Of a DNA stretch of 64,000 nucleotides, positions 1 to 17,990 are shown one piece after another; position 1 is the stretch's first letter, and each line of letters starts with the position of its first letter. The notes under the pieces are model-generated. The model saw nothing but the letters and a program-made list of their open reading frames with translations, was not told the DNA's origin and searched no databases. Position numbers and translations under genes: made by a program. The DNA comes from Urechis unicinctus (Eukaryota > Annelida > Polychaeta > Xenopneusta > Urechidae). The DNA is taken from positions 43,018,609 through 43,082,608 of the forward strand of contig CM067343.1 in assembly GCA_034190875.2 (NCBI GenBank), given 5' to 3'.

Positions 1-3000
1 TTATGGTTCTCATGGTCGTACATTGTTGCGGTGCATATCATGTCTCACTGTTAATGGCTCAAGTACATTTGCACAAACAATATTTTGGCTCATTGAATCT
101 ATTACCACGCTTACCAAATCAACACGCGTATTGTTGAATTCAAATGTAACCTAACTGGTATTCTGTTTTTGTGGTATAGCTCTGTTATTTACTGAGGATC
201 ACACGACGTAGCGGAAAATGTCACATTTTCACCAGACCTGCCACTCGGTCAATTTCGCAAGGTATGGATGCCATCGGGTAAGCGACAAAATACCCAATTG
301 GCGTTTGCTACCTCACTTATGGCCATTAACAGCTAGAAATATGACGCAAATTAGTGTGACGACAGAATGTTTGTTTAGTGTGTATGCCTTAAGCACTGCC
401 TACACGGTAGTTATTCGCATCAAAGATATAAAGTTTACACTAGCTGTTACCGGTTTGCCGGCAGGCACAGCATGCTATACCTGATCCTGTACGATTACCT
501 GTCGATAACACTTGCTTCCAAATGATTACGTATTATTTTATCGAACTCATCTACGTGGGCTATTTCACGCTTTATCTTTCCTTGCTCAACGTCTTTGGTT
601 GAGGCGCAAATATGCTAAGGTGTACCTCCAGAGTTAGAGCCGCTGATTAATTTCCTCAGTATATTGTATGACTTCCCGAGTGGAAGACATACATTCCGTG
701 TGTGGTTGAGAAAATGATGGGACAGTGGGATCCATTGGTTTTCTACCTTTGTGCTAAATATGGATAACGGCTCGGCGGTCGAAAGGGGCTAGGCGGTCGG
801 AAGCGGGGCATGTTAAACCGAGCGCCTTTGAAAATACCAATCTCTGCGGGACGAATGGTTGATGTATGTTACCAATGTTGTTTGTTTTTACCTAAAGGTG
901 GTTGACTATATAGAATATGCGCATTAGATCAACCTATTAATCATTGGGAAAATGACACACTGGAAATGTACCTCGTTTTCAAACAATAGACGATTGGACA
1001 ATTGATTATCGGGGTGGCATTCAGCCATCGGTTAAAGCTATCAATTGTCCCTGAAATATTGATCAGTTTATCTTTAGTTGCTTATATATTGGGTACGCTT
1101 ATTGTAGTAGCTTACGAACGAACCAACTGTTTATGAATTAGTGACGTCATTATGAAGATAGTAGTAGCAACGCTGCTTTAAATAACCAACTAATTGCTAA
1201 TGGCTTCGCGACTTCAGCGTGATATATAAGAGTTTTAAGGCATCGACTCATCTATATCTTCTCGCCACACTTTTCAGAATCACCGATGTAACATAAGTAG
1301 CAAGAACAGTCGGATATTGTGTATTCCAGTTAATTCATTAACAACTTGTTTGACACGAACACGCTAATACGTGGGTAACGAGTGTCATGGGCGTTCTTTC
1401 AATAAATTGAGATAAAAATAAAAAATAGCGTCAATCTATCATCATTATACACAGAGCCTCCAAATGTTTATTAGTTTCTATCATTCTGTGTGCCTGTATA
1501 AGCAAATAGTGTTTTCCAAGATGGAATAGTACTGGCAAGTATCGCATCACGAAGATCCGGTTTAACTCCGCATTAATGAAATGAGCTACTTGAAATGATA
1601 AGCCTTTACTTGTATACATATCCAGCACCAGATAGTTACCTATATTTTCCAGCGAACAAATATAAAACTCCGGTACGTACATTTCAAGTAATAAGGTTGA
1701 TGCTCATGCAAACAATAAAGCACTCAGGGCTCTCATGTTGCAAATGCTATCAAAGCCTGTACCGCAAAAATATATCTGATTTCTGGGGCACACAATTGAA
1801 AAATCCATGTCGAGAGAAGCCGCAGTGTCCCATTTCATTATTGCATTCATGTCATTAGATATCCGTTCTTCTGAGAAATAGAGTACTGGGACAAGATAGA
1901 AATAGAGTGTCGATATATCAGATAACATCCTGTGCTATGGCTACAATACAACGAATATATTACAGCGGGTTGTACCCTATCGGAAGAGAGGTTACTGAAT
2001 GGGAGTGACCAGGACATTTGGGACAAAGTCCGTTCTAGTTATTCTTATGTGGCTTCATAAAGTAAACATTAACATTAAGTCAGCATTAACCCGTACTCAA
2101 AAGAAAATGCCTATTTTAACCAGTACCATTAATGGTTGTCCGAATTAATTGAAAAGCGTTATGAAGTTTGAACCGCTTGAGATATAAGACGAAGCTTTTA
2201 GAAGCAGGAGCATACCTATCTGGCTGCAATGAACGGATTTATTGTTTTATGTTGTAATTAAGGATTTTACCACTTTATTTCCTTCATATATCATTGCCTT
2301 GAGCTTTGCTTGTCATATTTCAGCCCCTCTACGCCATGCAATTATTGCAAATCCGTATTAAACATAAACTTAGCCCTAACTGCGCATGTAGCAGTGACGG
2401 GAGGTGTGTATATTGTGATTACTGGACTTGTCATCGATTAGGATAGCCGATAATGGCTATCATTGCCATATGGTGCAAGTTCGAATGAAGCTGGATATCG
2501 CATCATTGTGAACATTATATTGTCCTGGTGACGGACCTGACACCCAAATTTGTCTGCAATGTGTTTTTTTGTTATATAAACGTACCCCATATGTAAACTG
2601 GTTTTGTAATTATGCCTGGTGACCGCTAATTGTATGCGAAAAGTACAACACTTTTGAATAAAACTGGGTATTATACAACCACCTTAGATTATTTAGCTGA
2701 GGCATACTATAATGTCCGAATTTGTCAATAGATGGGTAGATTATCGTAATAATAACATGTGTTGATGAGCTCACTCAGTGCCAATGGTTTTGTAAATCTA
2801 ATATGTAGACGTCAATGTGTGCATAGGCAAGCAATAATAAGAGAAGAGTTAGTGATCAATTAAGTAGACTTAAAGTAAGTATGTATTTGCTGCCACGTTC
2901 TCTAATGACCAACTATGGTTATTCTTTTGAAAGTGCATGGGCTAACCTGTTCTTCAATCTATAAGTTATAATTGGGTCCAAACACATATTGCAGGTACAT

Positions 3001-6000
3001 CTCGCGCGGATCTAACATAAAAACACATGTTCTGGTCTTTTCAACGCATTTCATGCTGAACTGCAGGTTTTGCTAAATATTTAATGCCTTTGCCACCTTA
3101 ACCTCAAGATCTCATTATGCAAAAAAGGGCACCATTTCATTTGTTACCGTCGTTGCAATGCAAACACGTATCTGCTGTCCCGGAGCTGTGGATAAAAGCA
3201 TTTTCTGCATATTGTATAGGTACCCATCTCCCTCTGGTAAATGTATTGTATTAATTGAGAAATATGTTTTAATGTTGTGCGCCCGCTCACCAAACCGAAT
3301 ATTTTAATCTTCAATTAAGATGGACAATTCATGCCGCGGATTGAGTGCTATGCTCATCCAATCCCTGAGTGGCCAGGCGGGATTCTACAGCAAGTATGAT
3401 ACTACCTGATATATTCATAAGTTGAGCCGGAATGTTAGCGATTATTTGATTGCATCTACCATCGGTTGATTCGTGGCATCCAAATTAAAGAGTAATGTAA
3501 ATGTCAAAACCAATCAAGCGGTAAATAAATCAGATTCAGAATATGTTTCGTCTGCATAATGCACATCCAAATAGCGCTAACATGAAGAAAAGCTATATTT
3601 TAAAGAAAGATAGCTGACCTGGTTGCCATTGCTCATATTCCATTGCTCTTGAATTATGATGCGAGGGAACATGAGCAGCTAAAGAAAAAACATATGGCAT
3701 CGACCGGCATGCAATCACCTAAATGCAATGCTGTCCTTATGTTGTACGAGGGCATATTAGGTGCCTCAAATATGCTTACATCTCTGCATATCGGTAAATG
3801 TCATGTTTTTTGTAAATGCTGTCCTTGAATTGTCTCGTAGTTAGGAATAGGGCACGGTTGTTATGCGTAATTTGCAGCCGTACCATTTGCATGTCAAGAA
3901 CGCATTATAATATTGATTGTCCTGATTTATAAATAAATGACAGAAAATTGCCCGATATTGTTTCTAGGACATCATATAGTGGAATGGTGGCTAATTCAAG
4001 TCGAAGGTGCACTCTCTGTTTTTTCAACAATTATTCTATTTGTAGTAGTTCACTGTATAGTGATTGACTATTAAACTTTCTGCAACACAAGATCATTTGA
4101 TCCTACATGCGGTTGCAATCTTGAGCATAAACGCTGACAATGCGTTGTCATGTGTGTTTGCAAACCATTGATGTGCAGCTGAAATGGTTATACCAAGCTA
4201 TACATCATCATTGGATATTTCAGTCGTTAATCTATTTCTAAGCTGTGGCTAACGATCAATATGTACCGTGAATCCCAAATATATGGAGGTATGGAAGCAC
4301 CATCAAGCACACGGTGAAAAGCACAATCTATAATTTACGCACATGATGGAATCAATATTCTGTATAGAATCCTTTGAAATTTCTTTGACGTTGATATAAC
4401 AATTTATTTCCCTTTTCACAGATTGTGAAGTAATTTGTGTTTGATTGCAATGCTCAGCATAACCATAGTTAGGTTAAGGAGTGGCAAATTACTTACGTAG
4501 CCACATAGATCAAGCAAATCAATTAATTATAACGTAAACTGTAGGTAGTACATCAGTGTACCAACCATGTTGTCATCATTGTAGTGAGGCATACATTTGT
4601 CATTTAATCCTCACATCAGTCCCTTAATCCGAATCCGAATAGCACCTTAACTTAGTTAAGAAGTCTGCTTGGTCCTTTTGTCTTGATATGCTTAACCCCA
4701 GCATTAACGCAATATTTGCTTTTGTGATTTGGTACAAAATATACTCATAATGTCGAAATTGTAATCTTTTGAATATTTTCATCGCATGAATGGTACTGAG
4801 ACGGTTTTTAATCCGAGCTATTTTGCTCCAGCATGCAAATAAAACAAATTATAATATTACCAATGAATATAATATAGAGGCAATGTAGATATAATTGGAA
4901 ATGCGCGGTATTCCTGAGAACGTTTTTTACCAATTGAATGATATGATATATCAATCTGATTAACGGTTCAATGAAGTCCCTACATTTAGTAAAATCTATC
5001 CCGGTAGGTAATACCCTGTGCCTATTCATAATTGCCTGAGTGAACCAAATACAAAAACACAAATGCCATTAATATCAGATCTTTAAAAGAGTTGTTTGCG
5101 GAAAGTTACTTAACAAAATATTCTTTATAATCAATCATTTATACTAAAGTAGAAAAAGACAGTAGTGGCGCAACGCGAGTAAAACTCTTGCTTGCGTATT
5201 CTGGTTAACGCTGTACAATCGAATGTTTTGTTTCTCTGCAGATTCATACAAATCATATTTGAAAGCCATTTGCTTGCAGCCTATAAGCAAAGGCACTCAA
5301 TGCATCTGTACACAATAGCCAACTATAGCCACTGCCAGGGCCAGAAAATCTAGAGTCAATTAACCAAAGTAATCAATGCGCCGCAAAATAACGAGGATTC
5401 CCTCTTCATTCATGAACAGGTTATTATGCAGCCAATTGACAGGAATAATTCCAGTTTATACAGCATTGTGGATTGAAGTTGTTAATGTGTTAGCATGCGG
5501 CTTATGACCAAGCAACCTTTTACCGTGTGGCAGTAAAAACATGCACAATCATACGCTTCGCCTTTAAACTCAAGGCAAAGCCAAAAAGGTGTATGATAAG
5601 AGCAAAACATAGCGCGCTGTAAATTAAAACATGTGTCTGTTGCAGGTTTACTGCCTAGATTGCACCCCGTCATAAGAAATGGTCGTTTTCATGGTACAAT
5701 GCGCTTGTTGTATCCAGGGTAATTTAACCGGAGGTTGGATGATTGGTGCGCCTAACTTGCATCAAAAATATATGGAGTTGATAAGGCCAGCATTAAATGT
5801 CCGAGCAAGGTACTGTAGTTGTGGCATCGCTTAGCGATGGATGACACGAATTGGATGCAGGCATATCAATTGATTCTGTTCTTTGTTTGGCAAACCGGCC
5901 ATAATGCCCGCTAACAATCGCGTTTAAGCAAGACTTACATTCTCCGGGGATTATTTCTAGTCGCTACTCAAGAATTCGTATACGTCATTTGATCTTTACT

Positions 6001-8640
6001 GTGTTGAATTAACCCGCCATATGAAGGTTTTGGTATTGAATTTGATGTCTCTCTCCATTTTACTTTGCGTTGATCGTTTAACTAAAAGGTGATGTCATGA
6101 CTTCCGTTATTATTAATATGGCTTTTCAAAGCTCTCATAATGATACATCGATACATGCAGTCAGTGCTTAATGTGAGACCGGTTTCCTTTTGTCAAGTAT
6201 GTCCAGTTCAAGACAAAGACATTCTGTATTAAGATATAAGGGTGGCTGGTGTGATTTAATGAATAAAGCTCCTACGTAATAAAATCTTAATAGGCTAGAA
6301 AACGGATTTTGACAATATAACTTATTGATGGAATTAATAACCTTTTAGGGGGAATAAGACTTCGTTGTATCTACGTACAAACCATGCTTCATCATAATCC
6401 ATAGAATGCGCCTGGCGATCTATTTACTGCTTTAGCAAGCTCCAGTCCTTCTCGGATTGTTGTCTTCTATGAAGCATCAAGGTTCCATTAGAAAATCCTT
6501 TCATTCTATTAGAATGTGTTTGTTGGATTCCACGTAGACATTGTTTTGGTAATCTCTTTTTTTTCATAACGGCAACAATGCAACGCCTCAAGGAGATGAT
6601 ACGTTCATGGATTCCCCGCTGCAGGCAATTACACTTTGAAGGCATCTTTTGAAAAGCGCTGAGACTCTTTATGGTTAATAAAAGTTTATATTAGTCGTAC
6701 TAATGGCAAGGAAAAGAGGGCCTCTGATAATTGCGCCTTTGTTCAGCAGTTGGCCAGAATAAGAAATGAAAATATGCTTTCGTACTGCCGTTCACGATTA
6801 GCAGCCCTGGCAGTCAACATATCACAGGATGGGATAAGATAAGAACGTTTGCATTATTAATCTAGTATGGAAGCAATATTAGTGGTTTTCATTTAGAACA
6901 CTATAGCACATTGGATATATGCGCAAATACAATTTCATAAATTGTGCTTCACTGTGATGAATTATTGCTTGATACAGTCATAACCCCTGGTGAATACATA
7001 GTAATGGAATCAGTCGCAATTTACACTATAATAAGTCGGGTGGTTATCGAAACATAGGAGCTATTGGAGAATTAGCTTCGATCGCGTAACGCGGAAACAC
7101 GTCTAGTTGGACTATGATACAGCGTGATCGGGCGTTCTACATAAAATAACGGTGAAATGTAACAATATAAAAGCTCAAACTCAAGTTCCGCCTTCGCATT
7201 AAACCGGGTGTGTAAATTTTTATCCCCTATGCTTTGTTATATATGTATTCTTCTCCGTTTCAAATTGATGCCTCCTTGGCAAAAAAGCAATAACTCACAA
7301 ACATGGGGTTTTGTTTTGAGAATGTGTGCCAACCTGCCAGCATTAATTCGCTTATATGTACAAGATGGCCCCACACAGTCTGCAAACCTGTCACTTTTTC
7401 TCAGTAGCACATAAGCTCGATCCATCCTGTGCAAGGGTTTGGATGATTACATCTCACGTAAGTCCATTCCATGACAAATTGAGCTGCATAATATCGTCAA
7501 ACAGAGCTAAGTTGGATAACCGTTTCCTGTATTTGTGTCATTATTGGCCTTGTGCGAAGCATATTCGCAACTGCGTGTAATCCACGTGAGGGAGCATCTG
7601 CAGTACTAGTTTAAAAGCAATGCGCCTTTCCCTGTCAACGGAACGAGCGTTGCGCACATTGCCTTGATGGATGTGCATCAAGAAAGACAAGTTCGAATAA
7701 AGACCGCATGGGGCTAGCTTGCAAAACCAATCGATGTCTTGCAAAGCATTAGCTCCTAAACTAACTTTGTCGCCTGAAATGAATCAAAATGATTTCAAGA
7801 CAATCAAGCATGAAGGATCCGGCTCAAGTACTTAAAACATCAGACACACACGAGAGCCTTAGCTGTACTTATCAAACCTGTCTCTGATAAAGATTATAAA
7901 CAATAATTATCCGACGAATATGATCGATTACGTTTTTGTGTCATATTCGTTATTCGTTACTTTTTCATATACCTACTTGTATACCCAGAGCATGCTTCCT
8001 ATGTTTTCTTGCAAGTAGTGTTTTGTTCCATAGATATTTTTACACGATATTGAAACCCCAAGCGAGATATAGACGCGCCATGAATATCAACTCTCCACCA
8101 ACGCGTGATAGGGTAGTTGCCAGACGTATGGGTCTCGTTGCCACTGACCATAACTCAGGTGTTGAGGAATATTGCTATGTAAATCCCAAATCGCTGTTGA
8201 TAGTCGTACGGCTTCCGGTTGTGTATTTGAATGACGCATGGGTCTTACAGCGACCATAGAAGTAGTCATCGCGGTGTTTAAACCAACATCTACGAACATG
8301 CTCACTTGGAAAGTTAGCTAATCTCTCTGTGGAGTACAAATAGATTTAGTGAATGCACTGATCTCTATCAACCCTTGGACAATATACTTAATTTGCCTGT
8401 TGTATATATTTGTTTATGTACATATGTGAAACCGTACACTAGAACACGCCGCTAACTCGCCCAGACCTAGAAGTAAGCGTTACGTAAAAAACATCTGCGC
8501 CCATTTATACCTTGAACACTTGACGACAGGCGAACTACACACTATGATCTGTAACTAAGTGTAAAGAATCAATAAGCAATTATAAATTGATAATCAAGTT
8601 AAAAAATTTTAGTCTCTAGTCTTTGAAATATTTTGCAGCA
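1..8640. other. No gene recognised
   Basis: Unique-looking AT-rich sequence. Open frames are all about 110 codons or shorter, overlap on both strands, and show no domain, motif or homology I recognise. The only structure noted is the GC-rich patch at 769-830. Confidence 0.5.
769..804 (+). repeat. GC-rich 18-bp tandem duplication
   Basis: Two adjacent 18-bp units (GGCTCGGCGGTCGAAAGG, then a copy with three changes) lie in otherwise AT-rich sequence. Just downstream are GCGGGGCAT, TTAAA and CGAGCGCC. A similar order of GC-rich words recurs at 58390-58430, so both may come from one worn repeat. Confidence 0.4.
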
Positions 8641-9240
8641 TATGCTCTCGGTAATATTGACGACAATTATAAGTAACGCAGCGTGAGAGGGAGCGACCAA
8701 GTGGTTTTGCCCTTAAGTGGTTCATTTCCTTCCTCACGTCATGTATGTTAGCGTTATCCTTTAAATATCTTCAAATACCAAATTTCAACTATCCTGTTTG
8801 ATGACTTAATACAAAGAATACACGTAGCACATGGTGCATCTGAGTGTTCAAGTAAACAGTAATCCAATGGGCTTGCCGTTAAGTGGTCAACCATACCTCA
8901 TTTTATATCTTCATCTACTGAACGGCGATTACTCAAGGTAATATTGACTAAATATGAAGATTATCAGTAGCAGAGGGTGCATCTAAGAGGTATTCCATCA
9001 CCAAATAGGCTCGCGCTCATTGGTTAATTCCCTATCTCTCATCATATCTCGCTAGATATATGCAATTATTCCCCTGTGTGTCTTCCACAACCGGATTTTA
9101 ATTAGTCTGGCTGATGTTGACTCAATACGACGATAATCTGAGTGAGTGTTCTAATAATATTAGTAACACAGAAAGCTAAATCTTACTTCGCCAGTATTGG
9201 ACATTTATCAAGAATATAAGTAAACACAGGGAACCTCCAC
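8640..9240 (-). repeat. Left cluster of degenerate ~150-bp repeats (reverse orientation)
   Basis: Three or four diverged units are marked by CCAAGTGGTT (8697), CCAATGGGCTT (8864) and CCAAATAGGCTC (9001), each followed by pyrimidine-rich words and flanked by GTAATATTGAC (8650, 8939). The reverse complement of 9001-9040 matches 11473-11511 at about 31 of 39 positions. This cluster is therefore the same family as the one at 10980-11640, in opposite orientation. Confidence 0.55.
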
Positions 9241-10979
9241 GAGGACGCTTCCACTATTACGCCCGCGAAATGAATAACTGTTGCCCTGTTTTCAGCTTAT
9301 GTGTTCTGTGAGTAGTATGAACATCCTTCACATCACTTTGTCTAAAAATAGAATGCTGATGGTGAGAAAGAGAGAGGCAGGCGGAGGTGGTGATAAATTT
9401 GCACCCACAAGGGGTGATGTGTGTGTTTCTTTACACTTTGTTGTATTTCTATTGCAATATATGATAGTGTGAGCGAAAGTGCGATATTCGTACCTTGATG
9501 CAATTTATTTATTCCAGTTTGGTAAATAATGAGAGCTTTGTATTGCTGACTCATTTTTGTAATTCCGTGCTCATCAGGCCTTACGTGAATACAGCCTGTT
9601 TGCAATGTTGCTCCATTTTTTGTCAGGTAGCAGTAATTAAAAGCACTACTGGATATATTCCCTAATATCGAAAAAAGTTAAAACTGTACATCAATAGTAT
9701 TGATATAGCATCATTTGTAAATGAGGCTGTTAAGAATTCATCCTACTTCTTAACATTCATCAACTTATTTCTGACAGCAATAATTTCGTGCGATACTGAG
9801 CCATACTTTCGCAGAGTGTAAATTATCTTCCCGACAGGGACTGTGGTGTGACAAGCGGTGTTAATTCCTAGTCATGTTAAGTTGAAGAAAAGGTTATTGT
9901 GATCATGATTCGGTTGTTGGTTCTTGTTATGGTTATTGAATGCTACCCAATTTGCACCCCTTGACAGCTTTGCTTTCTGGATATCTTGGAAAATCATTTA
10001 TTGTCGAATTTCCTGTCAAAGACAATTATTTGTGTACCACATATTGTGCAATACTCCGCCAAATATGTTTGAGTCACCATTTGCAACATGTTTATTCGTG
10101 AACCTTTATGTTGATATTTGCACTCAGTTGACATCGTAGATATATACAGACAACCATTAGCAATACCAATGAAGTTAGTGATTGAACAAGTTAATCTATC
10201 TTATATAATAAAGTGTTGTCCTTGTCGTGATGATCAGGGAAATATTTACAGTGGCTGAGAAAGTGGTGGAATTCAATCACAGAACATACGTTGGTCATGT
10301 TTGTGAGAGAGACGAAAGTTAGTTTCGCATAGGGCTTATTGAGTGCGGAGGTACAACACAAATTTCTATAACTGATATAAAACACTTACGCACAAGAGCA
10401 ATAAAATTGCCTTGTGAATTGGTACCACGAGTGAATATGTACGTACTCAAAATTTTAATGTATTCTGTTTTATCTGACCGAACGGATTCTGTACATGCCA
10501 TCTTTTTCAAATTCTGGAACCACTTACGAGCTTATAAAAAGATCGATACCTTTAAATAAAACAACGGTAGTTGAGGTACTGAGGAATATTATTATTGGAA
10601 CTCATTTTCATAATGATATTTTATATGTGTCCCTAATGTCACTTAATTATAACTCTATGGGTATCTCTCCTAGTGAATTTCCAGAGATGAATAATTGTTC
10701 GATAAAAATAGATCACTACCTATACTGTTTTTTGTTGTTTAACCAGGCAGCTATAGATTTCAAGGGCACTTATGTATACAAGATACCGCTATGACTATAT
10801 TAATATATAAGGTTGTGATGGTCATAATGTGCAATGACAATAAAAAAAACTATAATATTTGAATTATAACAATCCCTGAGTGCAAATATCGTTGTTGTCA
10901 AACGAGTTGCTATGTTCGACTCAACTTCAGTGGTTTACAAACTTATTTTAATTACATAACAATTTCAGAAGTTGAAGAT
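9241..10979. other. Spacer between inverted repeat clusters; no gene recognised
   Basis: The spacer contains a 99-codon forward frame at 10495-10794, the longest here. It has no motif I recognise and no transposase signature. If the flanking clusters are arms of one element, this would be its interior. Confidence 0.4.
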
Positions 10980-11640
10980 ATTTAGAGGGCAATTATAACA
11001 TGTATTTTTTTATTGATATCAAGAACTGGGAGTGAATCATATATCGAAGAGCCCATCGCGCCTTTGTTTAATGGCACAGAGTTTTAGATACACCCTGCAG
11101 CTAATATTCTTCGTACAAAGTCATTGCCACCCACAGTTGCTGCACAAATTGTGCGGCGGTTATAATGATCTGCCTGTGGGGTATCTACTAACGAAGCGTG
11201 CCCATTCGTTTGTCGTTAACTGGAATATTCGGCAAGATGCATCCAGTGTTAGGAATATTCTTTGCATTGAGTCAATGGTACCCAGTAGTTGCTTTTCGGA
11301 TAATTAGGGGTAATAAATGCACATATTTTGAGAAAGGGAATGAACAACTAAATGGCTACCCCGTTTGGTTGTCGTTAGCGGAAAATATTGTCGTTGTTGA
11401 GTGAAAACTACCCAGGGTTGCTGAAAATAGTGTGTTGAAGGTAAATGGTGCTACTAATTGCATATATGATTTGAGTAAGGGAATAAACCATTGCACGGGG
11501 AGCCCATTTGGTCGTCGTAATATGTTTGGTATGGAGTCAGTATTACCATGAGATGTAAAACAGTGTGTTACAGTTAACTATAAGTTACGAGGGTGCAAAC
11601 CTTTTAACGACGAGCCCATTTTGGAAGATTACTAACCTCG
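10980..11640 (+). repeat. Right cluster of degenerate ~150-bp repeats (forward orientation)
   Basis: GCCCAT-type core words recur at 11051, 11200, 11360 (as CCCGTTTGG), 11502 and 11614, spaced 112-160 bases. The segments 11330-11368 and 11473-11511 are both 39 bases long, begin GAG-AAGGGAAT and end TTTGG. Two units end near GTCAGTATTACC or GTCAATGGTACC. The family is shared, inverted, with 8640-9240. Confidence 0.55.
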
Positions 11641-16799
<5,159 letters not shown>

Positions 16800-17990
16800 A
16801 TTGCCAACGGTACTCTGCCCCGATAGGTGGCAGTGTTTCACAAACCGTGTTCTTATATCATTAGTCATCGTTGTCCGGTGAATTAGAATGAACTGGGTAT
16901 TAATATGCATTTATGCCAACAATAATGAATGTATTCGCATTTCCGATGTGTTGCAAAGTACGATTATTATCATTACGATGAACATACATTGTTTTGAATT
17001 GGCAAATAATATGTGTAATAATGTTAAACTTCCCATCAGCAAGCCAATGATACTGACCACTCGTGTCTGTCCAAACAAACAATTACGATGTTATTAATCT
17101 GATAGAACCAGAACTCATCTTTGCAGCACATCATTACCAAGCGTCTGTACATTGGCATCGAATTGCCATTACAGTCATCTCAAAATTCCATAGTATTCAT
17201 ACCCGCATATACTGACATAGGCGTGCTTCATACGAAGGAATGTAATAAACAACAAATGCTGAATCAACATCCAGCTCATAGGCAGTTTAGCCGCTAAGTG
17301 TCACCGAATGGGGGTTTGGTTAAAAATTCCTCTCTATTTGATTGCCAACGAATCGTTTTCATGAACGCCTGATGCCTAGCATTCATTAGGAGTCGCATGG
17401 CACGTTTAAGCTGAGCACACGTATTTGGTGCCCTTCGTGCACATGGTGGCTGTGGTAGTTACCTGTAATTGCTCCCAGCAACATCATGCAAATATTTTAC
17501 TTGGCACAAGTTGGCTGATTCTGAAATTTATCATTGATGTTTATTTGTTGTACACCAACGAAGCAATTTAATATAATAACCGATATTTTGTGATCTTTAA
17601 AAGATCAAATGTGTCATCGTTCATGTTGCGGGACACATCATGCGTCAGGCTGTATCTACTAATCTGACACGAACACTTTTGGTGTATAATTCGCACTAAT
17701 TGCCAACGTGAATCAAAGTTCCATTAGCCATAATTGCCCAGGGGACGCTAACATTTACATCATTGGTTTGAAAAGATCAGCGTAAATCGTGGTTGATGTA
17801 CCATTATTCCTAAATACCACATCATGCGTGCGTAAAATCATTATGCCACTTACAATCTTATAAGAGCAACGTCAGCTGCACTGGTCTTAAACCACAGCAG
17901 AGTGGTTTTTCAAATAATATTCATCGTAATCGAATTCGTATTGCATTAATCGCTTAGTACATAAGTGGCTGATATGTGATGTAAATAATT
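16800..17990 (+). repeat. Possible degenerate ~180-bp tandem satellite
   Basis: ATTGCCAACG occurs at 16800, 17341 and 17699, with a near match ATTGCCATTA at 17162. The spacings (362, 179, 358) are multiples of about 180. ACATCATGCGT also recurs at 17635 and 17819, 184 apart. Other parts of the units are too diverged to align by eye, so the boundaries are approximate. Confidence 0.35.

Noticed and set aside
1142..1149. TGACGTCA (CRE) palindromes here and at 31666-31673
   Set aside because: About one exact 8-mer is expected by chance in 64 kb, and neither is near a supported gene start.
7350..7744. Possible repeated word family across three short frames (KMAPHSLQT / KLAPCGLYS)
   Set aside because: The nucleotide similarity is too weak and irregular to support a repeat.
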